Shown piece after piece: positions 42,385 to 50,862 of a stretch of 64,000 nucleotides of DNA. Source of the DNA: Streptomyces cynarae. Lineage in GTDB: Bacteria > Actinomycetota > Actinomycetes > Streptomycetales > Streptomycetaceae. Location of the stretch: assembly GCF_025642135.1 (NCBI RefSeq), contig NZ_CP106793.1, forward strand, positions 7,966,001 to 8,030,000. The letters run 5' to 3'. Each line of letters starts with the position of its first letter. The first letter of the stretch is position 1. The notes under the pieces were generated by a model, which was not told the origin of the DNA, ran no database searches, and saw nothing but the letters and a program-made list of their open reading frames with translations. The position numbers were made by a program, and so were the translations under genes.

Positions 42385-42511
42385 CCACGACGCTCCAGCC
42401 GAGGTGCGTGTCGGGGTCGATGGCGTCGGCTTCGTACGCCACGACGCCCCCCTGGCCTTCGGCCTGCCCGGCGCGTGCGGTCAGTGCCGCGCCCTCATGG
42501 GTGCGGATGAT
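42335..42511 (-). pseudogene. Fragment of a second FMN split-barrel gene
   Basis: Reading the minus strand from 42511 gives IIRTHEGAALTARAGQ, then GVVAYEADAIDPDTHLGWSV and VVTGYAHLVTDSEELARW, an unmistakable middle part of a pyridoxamine 5'-phosphate oxidase-family protein. No start is present, the upstream sequence is out of frame, and the C-terminal half is missing. Its 3' end overlaps the end of the intact plus-strand paralogue. Confidence 0.75.
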
Positions 42512-42644
42512 TCCAGGCCGCCGTCATCGCCACCCAGGTCCGGGACCGGCAGCGGCAGGAGGGGCGCTGAGTGAGTTCACCCGCGCTCGGCGGGAGTGGG
42601 ACCGTTACCGAGGGCCGTCGTCATGCCTGCCTGCCGGAGCGCCT

Positions 42645-43088
42645 TCAGCGCGTCTCCGGGCGCACGATGACGACCGGGCACTTCGCATGCTGAGCGACGT
42701 GCTGGCTGACGGACCCCAGCAGGGCTCGGGCGAACCCGCCCCGCCCCCTGCTGCCCACCACCAACGCCTCGGCCCCCTCGGCGGCCGTCAGAAGCACGTC
42801 GACGGTGTTGCCGCGGAGCACAAGCGCCCTGGCGGAGGCGGCTTCCTCGGGTCCCAGCACATCGTTCAGCTCCTGTTTCAGGCGTTGCCGGGCGACGGCC
42901 TCGTCGAAGTCGGCGTCCACGGCCAGAGCCGACCAGCCGTACGCGCCCGGCAGATCCCACGCGGCCACCGCCTCGACGGTGCCGCCGATCAGACCCGCGT
43001 ACCGCACGGCCCAGCGCAACGCCGCATGCGAGGACGATGAACCGTCGACACCGACCACGACACGAGGCCCGGCGGTCTCCGCGCCCAT
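42645..43088 (-). CDS. Universal stress protein, single domain
   Basis: UspA-type protein of 147 residues. It has RVVVGVDGSSSSHAALRWAV at the N-terminus and the ATP-binding motif ALVVGSRGRGGFARALLGSV followed by SQHVAQHAKCPVVIVRP, so it should bind ATP. ATG 43088 is preceded by AGGAGAGG (8 bp); GTG 43097 is an alternative. It is the only single-domain member of four intact Usp genes in this region. Confidence 0.9.
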   Translation of the reverse strand: MGAETAGPRVVVGVDGSSSSHAALRWAVRYAGLIGGTVEAVAAWDLPGAYGWSALAVDADFDEAVARQRLKQELNDVLGPEEAASARALVLRGNTVDVLLTAAEGAEALVVGSRGRGGFARALLGSVSQHVAQHAKCPVVIVRPETR

Positions 43089-43196
43089 ACGCCTCACCTC
43101 TCCTGTGACCCTCTCCGGCCACGCCGAATGCCGTCCTTCACCTCCACGCTGCGCGACTGCGTGGCAGCGCGCCAGGGAAGGGCGGCCGAGTGGGCG

Positions 43197-45587
43197 CTAT
43201 GCGCGGAGCAGTGTGCAGGTCTCGCCCGGAGCGATGGTGACGGTGCGGTCGGGCAGAGCGACACGGATCGGTGCTCCGTCGGAGTCGGGGACACCCATCC
43301 ACAGCTGCCCGCTGCTCAGGCGCACATCGATGCCCCAGTGGGCGCGGTAGCGCAGCGAGAATCCGTACTCCGACAGTTCCCGCAGGGGCACCGGGTCCAG
43401 CCACAGCGAGTCCTCACGGGTTTCCAGGCCGGGCAGGCACCGCTGGACGAGGTCCAGGGTGCCGGCCATGGCGCCGAGGTGGATGCCCTCGCCGGTGGTG
43501 CCGCCCTGCAGGTCGGCGATGTCCTCCTCCAGCGCCTGTCGGCAGTACGTCCATGCCTCGGCCCGCTTGGCGCGTGCGAGCACCCAGCCGTGGACCAGGC
43601 CGCTGAGCGTGGAGCCATGGCTGGTCCGCCGGAGGTAGTAGTCGAGGGTCCTGCGCCACACCTCGTCGTCCATGGCGTATCCGAGGCGGTGGAAGAGGTC
43701 GCGCAGTTCGGCCGGGGAGAAGAGGTACCCCAGCATCAGCACGTCGGCTTGCTTGGAGGCCTGGTAGCGGTTGACGGTGTCGCCCTCGGCCTCGAGGATG
43801 CGGTCCAGCCGCCTGATGTCGTCGTACCGTGCGCGGTAGGCGTCCCAGTCGAGTTCGGCGAGGTCCCCGTAACCGTCGAACTGGCTGATGACGTCTTGGT
43901 GGTAGGGCACGCGCAGCCGCCGTGAGATCTCCTCCCACTCGGCAGGTTCCTCGTCTGCCACCCCCACACGGTCCATGAGTTCCTCGCGGCGCCAGGCAGG
44001 CAGGCGCCGCAGCAGGTCGAGGGTGGTGCTGAGTACCCAGGCCGCCGTCACATTCGTGTACGTGTTGTCGTCCAGCCCCGGCCGGACCGCGTCCGGATAG
44101 CCGTCGTGGTACTCGTCGGGGCCCATCACGCCCAGGATGCGGAAACGGCCGGAGCCGTGGTCGAGGACCGCGGTGGAGGCCCAGAAGCGGGCGATCTGCA
44201 CCAGCATCTCCGCGCCCTTGGTGTGCAGGAACTCGGTGTCGCCGGTCGCCTCGCAGTACCGCCACACGTTGTAGGCGACAGCGGAGCCCACATGGTGCTG
44301 GAGGCGGGAGTTGTCGGGCAGCCAGCGGCCCGAGCGGGGATTGAGGTGCAGCACCTGGCTCTCCTCGCGGCCGTCGCTGCCGCTCTGCCACGGGTACATC
44401 GCCCCGGACCTTCCCGCCTCGGCCGCCGCGCGGCAGGCCCGTGGCAGGCGGCGGTAGCGGTAGTTCAGCACGGCGCGCGAGATCTCGGGCAGATGCAGGT
44501 CCAAATATGGCAGGACGAACAGTTCGTCCCAGAAGACATGCCCTCGGTAGGCCTCGCCGTGCAGACCGCGTGCGGGCACGCCGACGTCCAGGTCGGCGGT
44601 GTGCGGTGACAGCGTCTGCAGGACGTGGAACAGGTGCAGGCGCAGGATACGGCCCGCCTCGCCGGGCACCTGGATGTCGGCGCGTCGCCACAACCGGGCC
44701 CATGCGGCGGTGTGCGATTCCAGCAGAGCGTCGAAGTCCTGTGCGGTGGCCACCCGGTCGAGCGCCGCTTGGAGAGGACTGCCGATGGCCGTGTCGCGTG
44801 AGGTGTGGAGCGCGACCGTCTTGTCCACCACGGCTGGGCGGCCGGGCTCCACGGGGATCACCAGGCGGTGCACGGCACGCTGCCGGCCGGGACGCAGCTC
44901 GGACACCACCGGCGGTTGCCCGGTGACCACCGTCCGTGCCGCCATGGCGACACCGATGTCCGAGGTGCTGGTGCGGCAGCTCAGCCATCCCGTGCCCGGC
45001 TCCACCGCACCCGTATGGACACCGATCAGGTGCTTGCGGTTGAGGAACCGGTAGCGGTGCACGTTGCCGTTGATCACGGCACCGTCGATCGAGGATTCCA
45101 CCTCGAGCTCCACCGGCAGGTCCTCGGCCGTGAACACCGTTCGCAGAGCGGCCAGATACGGGTCTCCCATGTGGACCAGCCGCACCTGCTCGACCCCCAG
45201 CACACCGGCTACCTCGTCCTGGTAGCGGAACCTACGGGTCAGCGTGCCCCGGCGCAGGTCGAGGAGGTGACGGTGGTCGAGCAGCCGCTCGGTGTCGGCC
45301 GAGAACCACGGGCCCGCGGCGCCACCGGCGTGCGAGCGGAACCGCAGACGCAGCCAGTCGGGGAGATTGACCAGGTCCTCGTTCTCCACGCGCCGTCCAC
45401 CCACCGTCGACTCCAGACGGTTGTAGCAGCCGGCGACGTAGGTCCCCGGACAGTGCACCAGGCTCGCGTTGCTCTCGGGTACCGCGCCCCGGGTGGCGAA
45501 ACGGCCGTTGCCGAGCGTGCACAGCGCCTCGCGCAGCCGCTCGGCAGCGGGATCGTAACCCTCGTACTCCCAGATCCACTCCGCCAT
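43197..45587 (-). CDS. Glycoside hydrolase family 65 (disaccharide phosphorylase-like)
   Basis: Protein of 796 residues with the GH65 layout: N-terminal beta-sandwich (EALCTLGNGRFATRGAVPES), (alpha/alpha)6 catalytic barrel with the general-acid glutamate in GVMGPDEYHDGY (about residue 490), VFWDELFVLPYLDLHLPEIS and phosphate-site segment TSHGSTLSGLVHGWV, and a C-terminal beta-sheet domain. Members phosphorolyse maltose, trehalose, kojibiose or nigerose; this one cannot be assigned. ATG 45587 has GGGAGG before it; an ATG at 45626 would overlap the upstream Usp stop (ATGA), so the two genes are in either case one transcript. Possibly mobilises storage sugar under stress. Confidence 0.9.
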   Translation of the reverse strand: MAEWIWEYEGYDPAAERLREALCTLGNGRFATRGAVPESNASLVHCPGTYVAGCYNRLESTVGGRRVENEDLVNLPDWLRLRFRSHAGGAAGPWFSADTERLLDHRHLLDLRRGTLTRRFRYQDEVAGVLGVEQVRLVHMGDPYLAALRTVFTAEDLPVELEVESSIDGAVINGNVHRYRFLNRKHLIGVHTGAVEPGTGWLSCRTSTSDIGVAMAARTVVTGQPPVVSELRPGRQRAVHRLVIPVEPGRPAVVDKTVALHTSRDTAIGSPLQAALDRVATAQDFDALLESHTAAWARLWRRADIQVPGEAGRILRLHLFHVLQTLSPHTADLDVGVPARGLHGEAYRGHVFWDELFVLPYLDLHLPEISRAVLNYRYRRLPRACRAAAEAGRSGAMYPWQSGSDGREESQVLHLNPRSGRWLPDNSRLQHHVGSAVAYNVWRYCEATGDTEFLHTKGAEMLVQIARFWASTAVLDHGSGRFRILGVMGPDEYHDGYPDAVRPGLDDNTYTNVTAAWVLSTTLDLLRRLPAWRREELMDRVGVADEEPAEWEEISRRLRVPYHQDVISQFDGYGDLAELDWDAYRARYDDIRRLDRILEAEGDTVNRYQASKQADVLMLGYLFSPAELRDLFHRLGYAMDDEVWRRTLDYYLRRTSHGSTLSGLVHGWVLARAKRAEAWTYCRQALEEDIADLQGGTTGEGIHLGAMAGTLDLVQRCLPGLETREDSLWLDPVPLRELSEYGFSLRYRAHWGIDVRLSSGQLWMGVPDSDGAPIRVALPDRTVTIAPGETCTLLRA

Positions 45588-45622
45588 CCGCCCTCCCGCC
45601 TCCGTGGCTGAAGCGCTCGCCT

Positions 45623-46498
45623 TCATGACCTCTGGGGAATGACGGCGACGGGGCAGTCCGCGTGGTGCAGTGCGGCGTGGGCGACCCGGCCGAGCTGAAG
45701 ACCATGGTGGCCGGGGTTCCGCTGCGCGCCGACGACCAGAAGGTCCGCGTCCGCCGCGGTGTCGAGCAACACCTTGTGCGCGGGTCCCTGCACCGTGCGG
45801 CGGTGCACCTGAACACGGGGATGCTCTCGTTCGGCCTCACGCAGCGCCGCTGTGAGAGCGATGGCGGCCCTTTCCTCGTGCGTGGTGCCCGCGTCGTCAG
45901 CAACGAGGGGGCTGTCCCGGTGTGCATGGGCCGGACGCCGCCAGGCGCGGACGGCGTGAAGGGCGCAGCCGCGTGCTTGGGCTTCACGGAAGGCGAAGCC
46001 GACGGCGGCCTCGTTCTCGGGGGAGTCCCCGACGCCGACCACCACCCGCCCGAGCCGGCCGTCCCGGTTTCGCTCGGGACCACGGACGACGACGACCGGA
46101 CTCACGGCGCGCGCCGCCACCGCCAGGCTCACCGAGCCCAGCAGCATCCCCGCGACCTCACCCCGGCCCCGGCAACCGACCACCACGGCGAACGCCTCCT
46201 GGCCCGCCTGGACCAGTGCGTGCACGGCCTCGTCGGGCAGCACCTCGGCCGATACCTTGACCCCAGGGTTGCGGCGCTCGGCACGCTCCGCGCAGGACGC
46301 GGCGATGTGCTCCGCCATGACCTCCTCGGAGGGACGCTCGGTGCTGAAGGCCGGCCGGCTGCCCTCGTAGCGCTCCCACAGGGAGGCATACAGCAGCCGC
46401 AGTGACAGTCCGTGGCGCGCTGCCTCGTCCACAGCCCAGTCCACCGCCCGAAGACTGGACTGCGAACCGTCGGCGCCGACAACCAGGGGCAGCTCCAT
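45623..46498 (-). CDS. Universal stress protein, two domains
   Basis: Tandem UspA protein of 291 residues. Domain 1 begins LPLVVGADGSQSSLRAVDWA and has AVVVGCRGRGEVAGMLLGSV; domain 2 begins GRVVVGVGDSPENEAAVGFA and ends LLVVGAQRNPGHHGLQLGRV and PVAVIPQRS. Only domain 1 keeps a full G-x2-G-x9-G(S/T) ATP-binding pattern. It is the first gene of a probable operon with the GH65 gene and is divergent from the CBS-BON gene. Confidence 0.88.
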   Translation of the reverse strand: MELPLVVGADGSQSSLRAVDWAVDEAARHGLSLRLLYASLWERYEGSRPAFSTERPSEEVMAEHIAASCAERAERRNPGVKVSAEVLPDEAVHALVQAGQEAFAVVVGCRGRGEVAGMLLGSVSLAVAARAVSPVVVVRGPERNRDGRLGRVVVGVGDSPENEAAVGFAFREAQARGCALHAVRAWRRPAHAHRDSPLVADDAGTTHEERAAIALTAALREAEREHPRVQVHRRTVQGPAHKVLLDTAADADLLVVGAQRNPGHHGLQLGRVAHAALHHADCPVAVIPQRS

Positions 46499-46598
46499 CG
46501 TCCCCACCGCCTTCCCGTCGCAGCTCACTGTGAGGCCCCCTGTCACCACCGTCGCACCGCCGGACGAGGCCCGCGACAGGCGCAATGGCCCTGGGACG

Positions 46599-46612
46599 GG
46601 GACCTTCGGCCG
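46599..46612. promoter_or_regulatory. GGGnC-N4-GGnCC-like element
   Basis: GGGACCTTCGGCCG lies between the divergent Usp and CBS-BON genes, 9 of 10 arm positions (counting n) matching the element. It is 129 bp from the CBS-BON start. Read on the other strand, the right arm is a perfect GTCCC. Confidence 0.3.
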
Positions 46613-46741
46613 GGTTCCGACCGGTCGCTCCCCTGGGACGCTGGAGGTACAGGGCCGAGGCCGCGACGCACCGATGCCTTCAGACGAGGCGCTGTGCGCT
46701 TCCTGCCGCGCCCGGCCAGGTAGTGGCACGAGGAGGTCTTC

Positions 46742-47452
46742 ATGGCCGGGACACCGCACATCGTGAGCGATGTGATGACCATGGCGGTGGTGGCCGTCGG
46801 ACGTGACGCGCCGTTCAGGGAAATCGTCAGGACCATGGAGCAGTGGAAGGTCAGCGGCCTGCCCGTCCTGGAGGGCGACGGCCGCGTCATCGGGGTGGTG
46901 TCCGAAGCCGACGTGCTGGCCAAGGAGGAGTTCCGCGCCGGTGTCCCGAGCCTGTCCGAGCCGCGAGAGCGCTTGTCCGCCACGGCCAAGGCCGGAGGTC
47001 CGACCGCCGGAGACCTCATGACCACCCCGGCGATCACCGTGCATCCCGACGTCACCTTGGCGCAGGCGGCCCGGATCATGGCCGTGAAGCACATCAAGCG
47101 GCTCCCCGTCGTGGACGACGAAGGGATGCTGCGGGGGATCGTCAGCCGCGCCGACCTGCTGAAGGTCTTCCTGCGGTCGGACGAGGACCTTGAGGAAGAG
47201 GTCCGCCGCATCGTCATCGCCCCGCTCTTCCCAGCCCTCGCACATACCATCCACGCGGACGTGAGAGACGGAGTCGTGACCCTCCGCGGTCGGATCGCGG
47301 ACTCCCCGCTCATCTCCCTCGCCGCACGTCTGACTCGAGCCGTGGAGGGTGTCGTGGACGTGGAATGCGACCTCACTGAGGCCCGCAGCGCCGGCGCCGA
47401 GCCGACCGACAGGCCCACACCTGCCGTTGACCGGGGCCACAGCAGTGTGTGA
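46742..47452 (+). CDS. CBS-pair and BON domain protein
   Basis: Protein of 236 residues with two CBS repeats (VMTMAVVAVGRDAPFREIVR with PVLEGDGRVIGVVSEADVLA, and LMTTPAITVHPDVTLAQAAR with LPVVDDEGMLRGIVSRADLL) followed by a BON domain (about 165-225, VRDGVVTLRGRIADSPLISL). CBS pairs sense adenine nucleotides in many proteins; BON may bind membrane or partners. ATG 46742 has GAGGAGG upstream. A broken paralogue lies just downstream on the other strand. Confidence 0.9.
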   Translation: MAGTPHIVSDVMTMAVVAVGRDAPFREIVRTMEQWKVSGLPVLEGDGRVIGVVSEADVLAKEEFRAGVPSLSEPRERLSATAKAGGPTAGDLMTTPAITVHPDVTLAQAARIMAVKHIKRLPVVDDEGMLRGIVSRADLLKVFLRSDEDLEEEVRRIVIAPLFPALAHTIHADVRDGVVTLRGRIADSPLISLAARLTRAVEGVVDVECDLTEARSAGAEPTDRPTPAVDRGHSSV

Positions 47453-47497
47453 CGCAGCGCCCCGGTGAGCTCCGTACGCTGCGCAGCACCTCGTCGG

Positions 47498-47823
47498 TCA
47501 GGCCGGAGGCAGGCTCGCGTCACCGTTGGCGGGGGTAACGGTCCTTGCCGTCGAGCCCTCGGAACGCGTCAGCCCGAACTCCACGTCGACCACACCCTCG
47601 ACGGCCCGGACCAGACGCGCGGCCACGGGCACGGAGGACGTGCCCCAGGCATGTCCGCTGAGCCTGACGACGCCGACCACGCGGCCCTCGCCCTCGAGGA
47701 CCGGTACGGCGCTGACCTTCCAGTCCTGCATCAGATGCACGATCTCCTCGAACGCGGCCCGGCGGCCGACGGCGGCGACCGTGTGGGACATGACGCACTG
47801 ACGATGTGTGGGGTGCCGTGCAT
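47498..47823 (-). pseudogene. Broken CBS-BON gene (frameshift and internal deletion)
   Basis: ATG 47823, with GAAGGAG before it, starts MHGTPHIVS and then leaves frame near 47797; in the next frame follow MSHTVAAVGRRAAFEEIVHL, MQDWKVSAVPVLEGEGRVVG and VVRLSGHAWGTSSVPVAARL, then VRAVEGVVDVEFGLT. The first CBS repeat is thus joined directly to the end of a BON domain; the second half of CBS 1, all of CBS 2 and most of BON are missing. The missing base (AGTGCGTC for AGTGACGTC) marks the frameshift. Confidence 0.78.
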
Positions 47824-47850
47824 GGTGACTCCTTCGTGGCGTCGGCCCGT

Positions 47851-48306
47851 TCACACGGCGCTGCCGGCGCCGTACGGGGCATAGAGGTCCAGCAGTCGGG
47901 TACGGGTGGAGCGCAGGCGGTGGGCGAGCACCTCGCCGACCCACCTGGTGATGGCCTGGCCGAGAGCCGGGTCGTCCTGGCACAGGGAGCGGACGGCCGT
48001 GGCATCGAACTCGTAGGCGCGAACCGGGGTCGACGCTGTGGCGCCCAGGTGCCATACATGCGGCGCGAACAACCAGGACAGGCCGACGAGTTCGTTGTGA
48101 CCGAGGGTCTCGATGACGGCGGTACGTCGGCCGGGCACGTGCGCGTCGAGCTCGATCGAGCCAGTGCGGAGGATCCAGAACCGGTCCGCGCGAGCACCCT
48201 CGTTGAAGATGCGTGTTCCCTGCGGGAAGGAGACCTCCCGGGCGAGACCCATGAGTCGTTGCCGGTACTCGGCGGATAGCGCGCGCAGCATGCTCGGAGT
48301 GTTCAT
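47851..48306 (-). CDS. Cyclic nucleotide-binding domain protein without DNA-binding domain
   Basis: Protein of 151 residues consisting of one CRP/FNR-type cyclic-nucleotide-binding fold: REVSFPQGTRIFNEGARADR, FWILRTGSIELDAHVPGRRT and NELVGLSWLFAPHVWHLGAT. The C-terminal winged helix of CRP/FNR regulators is missing. Residues of the cAMP phosphate loop are not well kept (LVGLSWLF where cAMP-binding proteins have a GE-AL-RAA motif), so it may bind something else. ATG 48306 has GGAGG upstream. Two candidate GGGnC-type boxes lie 70-103 bp upstream. Confidence 0.85.
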   Translation of the reverse strand: MNTPSMLRALSAEYRQRLMGLAREVSFPQGTRIFNEGARADRFWILRTGSIELDAHVPGRRTAVIETLGHNELVGLSWLFAPHVWHLGATASTPVRAYEFDATAVRSLCQDDPALGQAITRWVGEVLAHRLRSTRTRLLDLYAPYGAGSAV

Positions 48307-48831
48307 GGCCTGCCTCCCGGTCGAGGTGTGGAAACTGGCACCTCCAGCGTGTGGCGGGGGCCGGGGTCCGGCGAGGGGCCATCCGGTCCGGAGCAGGGCC
48401 ACACGTCCCTGAACGGGGCGCTCCGTGCGCGGAAGAGCGGCTTCCGTGTTCGTCGCCGTCCTCCGGGTCGCAGGAGGCCGGGAGCGCGAGCCGCGCAGTC
48501 GAATGAGTTCGCGGCGGCGGAAGGAGGCCAGGCGGTGGAATCCCGCCAGGTCGATCACGCGGACGGGGGCGTACACGGCGAGCGCGTCCACCCGAGTCCC
48601 GCGCCATGTGCCGCCCCTCTGTCCGGGCTCGGCATCCACTGGGCGCGATCGTCCGCGGGACATGTTCGGCGTCTCATCGGCAGGGCTGCACGTCTCCCGC
48701 CAACGGACCCCGCGGACAGGGACGTTCAGCCCCAGGGCTGGAGCCCTTCGGCATCCGGTGCAATCCGGCACACCCGGCGAGAGTGTGGGACGTCGAGACA
48801 GGGCGACCCAGACCCCGAAGGGATCACGATC
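48307..48831. other. Long divergent intergenic region
   Basis: 525 bp between the cyclic-nucleotide-domain gene and the DoxX-like gene. Besides the tandem elements at 48376-48409 there is a weaker match GGGACGTTCAGCCC at 48719-48732, 100 bp before the DoxX-like start. Several frames are open here, but none has recognisable protein content, and I see no RNA gene. Confidence 0.5.
48376..48409. promoter_or_regulatory. Tandem GGGnC-N4-GGnCC elements
   Basis: GGGCCATCCGGTCC (48376-48389) and GGGCCACACGTCCC (48396-48409), 20 bp apart. The second has the DosR-like right arm GTCCC. They lie 70 bp upstream of the cyclic-nucleotide-domain gene. Confidence 0.45.
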
Positions 48832-49461
48832 ATGGCCCTACACGAGCACCCTCACCGGAGCCCGGGATTCCACCTGCCGGCCCTGCGCCGGCTCCGGACC
48901 GTCTTTGCCTCCGCGCCCGCCGTGTCGGCACACCCCGACACGCGCACCGCGCAGGCCTTCGCCCTCGCGTCCCTGCGCATCCTGACCGGATTCGTCTTCC
49001 TGTGGGCGTTCCTGGACAAGACCTTCGGCTTCGGTTACGCCACCGCGTCCGGCAAGGGATGGATCGACGGCGGGTCGCCGACGAAGGGCTTCCTCGGTTC
49101 CGTCGCCGCCGGGCCGATGGAGTCGACGTTCCACTCGTGGGCCGGCGACACCTGGGCGGACTGGCTTTTCATGCTGGGTCTGCTCGGCATCGGTCTGGCC
49201 GTCATGGCCGGTGTGGCGCTGCGGCCGGCCGCGGTGGCGGGCACGGCGATGATGGCGCTGATGTGGATCGCTGAGTGGCCGCCGGCCAGGCACCTGTCGG
49301 ACGGATCGCCGAGCATGTCGACGAATCCGTTCGCCGACTACCACGTCATCTACGCCGTCGCGCTGATCGTTGTGGCGGCAGCGGGCGCGGGCGCCACCTG
49401 GGGCCTGGGCCGGCTGTGGGCGCGGCTGCCCATCGTCCGCGACCACACCTGGCTGCGCTGA
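48832..49461 (+). CDS. DoxX/DoxD-like membrane protein
   Basis: Membrane protein of 209 residues with four transmembrane helices (ASLRILTGFVFLWAFLDKTF, DWLFMLGLLGIGLAVMAGVA, AVAGTAMMALMWIAEWPP, YHVIYAVALIVVAAAGAGAT), the DoxX/TQO-small-subunit pattern. Relatives include the DoxD subunit of thiosulfate:quinone oxidoreductase and many uncharacterised redox-linked proteins. ATG 48832 is the start before the conserved part; GAAGGGATCACGATC precedes it. It fits a respiratory-stress gene set but its reaction is unknown. Confidence 0.75.
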   Translation: MALHEHPHRSPGFHLPALRRLRTVFASAPAVSAHPDTRTAQAFALASLRILTGFVFLWAFLDKTFGFGYATASGKGWIDGGSPTKGFLGSVAAGPMESTFHSWAGDTWADWLFMLGLLGIGLAVMAGVALRPAAVAGTAMMALMWIAEWPPARHLSDGSPSMSTNPFADYHVIYAVALIVVAAAGAGATWGLGRLWARLPIVRDHTWLR

Positions 49462-49479
49462 CCCGCACGCGGGCGGGTC
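49460..49479 (+). terminator. Hairpin after the DoxX-like gene
   Basis: 7-bp stem GACCCGC/GCGGGTC with a 6-nt loop that begins within the stop codon of the gene. Confidence 0.45.
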
Positions 49480-49539
49480 CGACCCCGCCCCGGATCCGTC
49501 CCGCCGACCTGTGCGCGGGGCCCGTAAGTCGTTGCTGGA

Positions 49540-49553
49540 GGACCAGTGGCCCC
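49540..49553. promoter_or_regulatory. GGGnC-N4-GGnCC element
   Basis: On the reverse strand GGGGCCACTGGTCC, a full match to the pattern, 73 bp upstream of the Usp gene at 49627. Confidence 0.4.
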
Positions 49554-49626
49554 TGCCCCGCACCGACCCCTGAACACGACGCTGGAATCGGGTCCCTTCA
49601 GGGCCCCGGTTCAGGAGGTGGAGAAC

Positions 49627-50571
49627 ATGCCCCGCACCATCACCGTGGGTCTCGACGGTTCGGCCGAAAGCCGCGCCGCCGCCGAGTGGGCGGCCCGTGA
49701 GGCGCAGTTGCGTGGACTGCCGGTGAAGCTCGTCCACGTCTGGGAGCCGGTGCCGGAGCCCATGGCTCAGGCACCGCTTCTGGGTGCCGAGACGCACCAG
49801 CACTGGACCGAGCTCAGCGAGATGGGGGTACCCCCGGCCGAAGGCTGGGAGAGGATCCCCCGCGAGTCCGCCGAAGGGCTGCGGCTGCGCCACCCGGGCG
49901 TCGAGGTGACCACCGAGCAACTCACCGGAGTGCCCGCCGAAGCTCTGGTCAGTGCGGCAAAGGACGCCGAGATGCTCGTCCTCGGTTCGCGCGGTCTGGG
50001 CGGGATCGGCGGTTTCCTGGTCGGCTCGGTCGGGCTCTCGGTCGTGGCGCGCACCGAGCGGCCCGTCGTCCTGGTCCGCGCCGGCGAGCAGGCCGCGGAC
50101 GAGCACGAGATGGACCCGGCGGGTATCCCCTCCGCGGCCACACCGTTCCGCCCCGTCCTTCTCGGACTGGACGTCAGCCGCCCGAGCGCGGCGCCGATCG
50201 AGTTCGCCTTCGAGGCCGCTGCGCGCCGCTCGGTGCCGTTGCGGGTGGTGCACGGCTGGAACCGGCCGCCCTACTACGCCTACGGCATGGCCCTGGAGCC
50301 CGCAGTCCAGCGGGAAATGGCGAAGGGCGTCGCCGCCGCCCTGACCGAGGCGCTGACCCCGTGGCGGCAGAAGTACCCGGACGTCGAGGTCGTCGAGCGG
50401 TCCCGGTGCGGCAGCCCCTCGCTCCTCCTGATCGACGCCTCCAGCGAAGCCTCCCTGGTCGTCGTCGGCCGGCGTATCCGCCGCTCCTCCGTCGGCGCCC
50501 ACATCGGGAGCGTCACCCACGCCGTCCTGCACCACGCCACCGCTCCTGTCGCCGTCGTCGCGCACGACTGA
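49627..50571 (+). CDS. Universal stress protein, two domains
   Basis: Tandem UspA protein of 314 residues. Domain 1: TITVGLDGSAESRAAAEWAA and LVLGSRGLGGIGGFLVGSVG; domain 2: RPVLLGLDVSRPSAAPIEFA and LVVVGRRIRRSSVGAHIGSV. Domain 1 has the complete ATP-binding pattern; domain 2 keeps a relaxed one. ATG 49627 is preceded by AGGAGG (7 bp). Its closest relative in the window is the Usp at 51873. Confidence 0.9.
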   Translation: MPRTITVGLDGSAESRAAAEWAAREAQLRGLPVKLVHVWEPVPEPMAQAPLLGAETHQHWTELSEMGVPPAEGWERIPRESAEGLRLRHPGVEVTTEQLTGVPAEALVSAAKDAEMLVLGSRGLGGIGGFLVGSVGLSVVARTERPVVLVRAGEQAADEHEMDPAGIPSAATPFRPVLLGLDVSRPSAAPIEFAFEAAARRSVPLRVVHGWNRPPYYAYGMALEPAVQREMAKGVAAALTEALTPWRQKYPDVEVVERSRCGSPSLLLIDASSEASLVVVGRRIRRSSVGAHIGSVTHAVLHHATAPVAVVAHD

Positions 50572-50623
50572 CACACCACTGTCACAGCGCAGGCACCACC
50601 GCAGAGGAGAGACGAGACCATGA

Positions 50624-50862
50624 ATGCAGCGGCCGGGAGCCGCCTTGCGGGGCGCCCCGGCCTACGTCGAGACCGTCGAGGGGCACGCCCGGCAGGTCCT
50701 GCTCGACGCCTCGGCCGACGCCGACCTGCTCGTCCCAGGGGCCGGCGCCGCGAGGACCACCAGGGCCTCCGACTCGGCCGCGTCGCCCACGCGGTGCCGC
50801 ATCATTCCGGCTGCCCCGTCGCCGTCGTACCCCTGCGGGTGGCAGGAAGGCGACCGGCGGTT
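50624..50862 (+). pseudogene. Fragment of a universal stress protein gene
   Basis: After a strong GAGGAGAG site and start codons at 50620/50624, one frame gives VETVEGHARQVLLDASADAD LLVPGA (broken here for length) and the next, from about 50740, gives RREDHQGLRLGRVAHAVPHH then SGCPVAVVPLRV. This is the C-terminal half of a Usp domain with a frameshift between about 50737 and 50749. The N-terminal part with the ATP-binding start is missing although the translation-initiation region survives. It runs into the 3' end of the convergent PPK2 gene. Confidence 0.72.

Noticed and set aside
45623..47440. 605-codon minus-strand frame including the Usp gene
   Set aside because: The first half lies opposite the intact CBS-BON gene and has no recognisable content; the Usp protein starts at 46498.
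48410..48831. Small proteins in the 48.4-48.8 kb gap
   Set aside because: Several frames are open, but their translations have shadow-like composition, and no ribosome site or conserved motif supports any of them.
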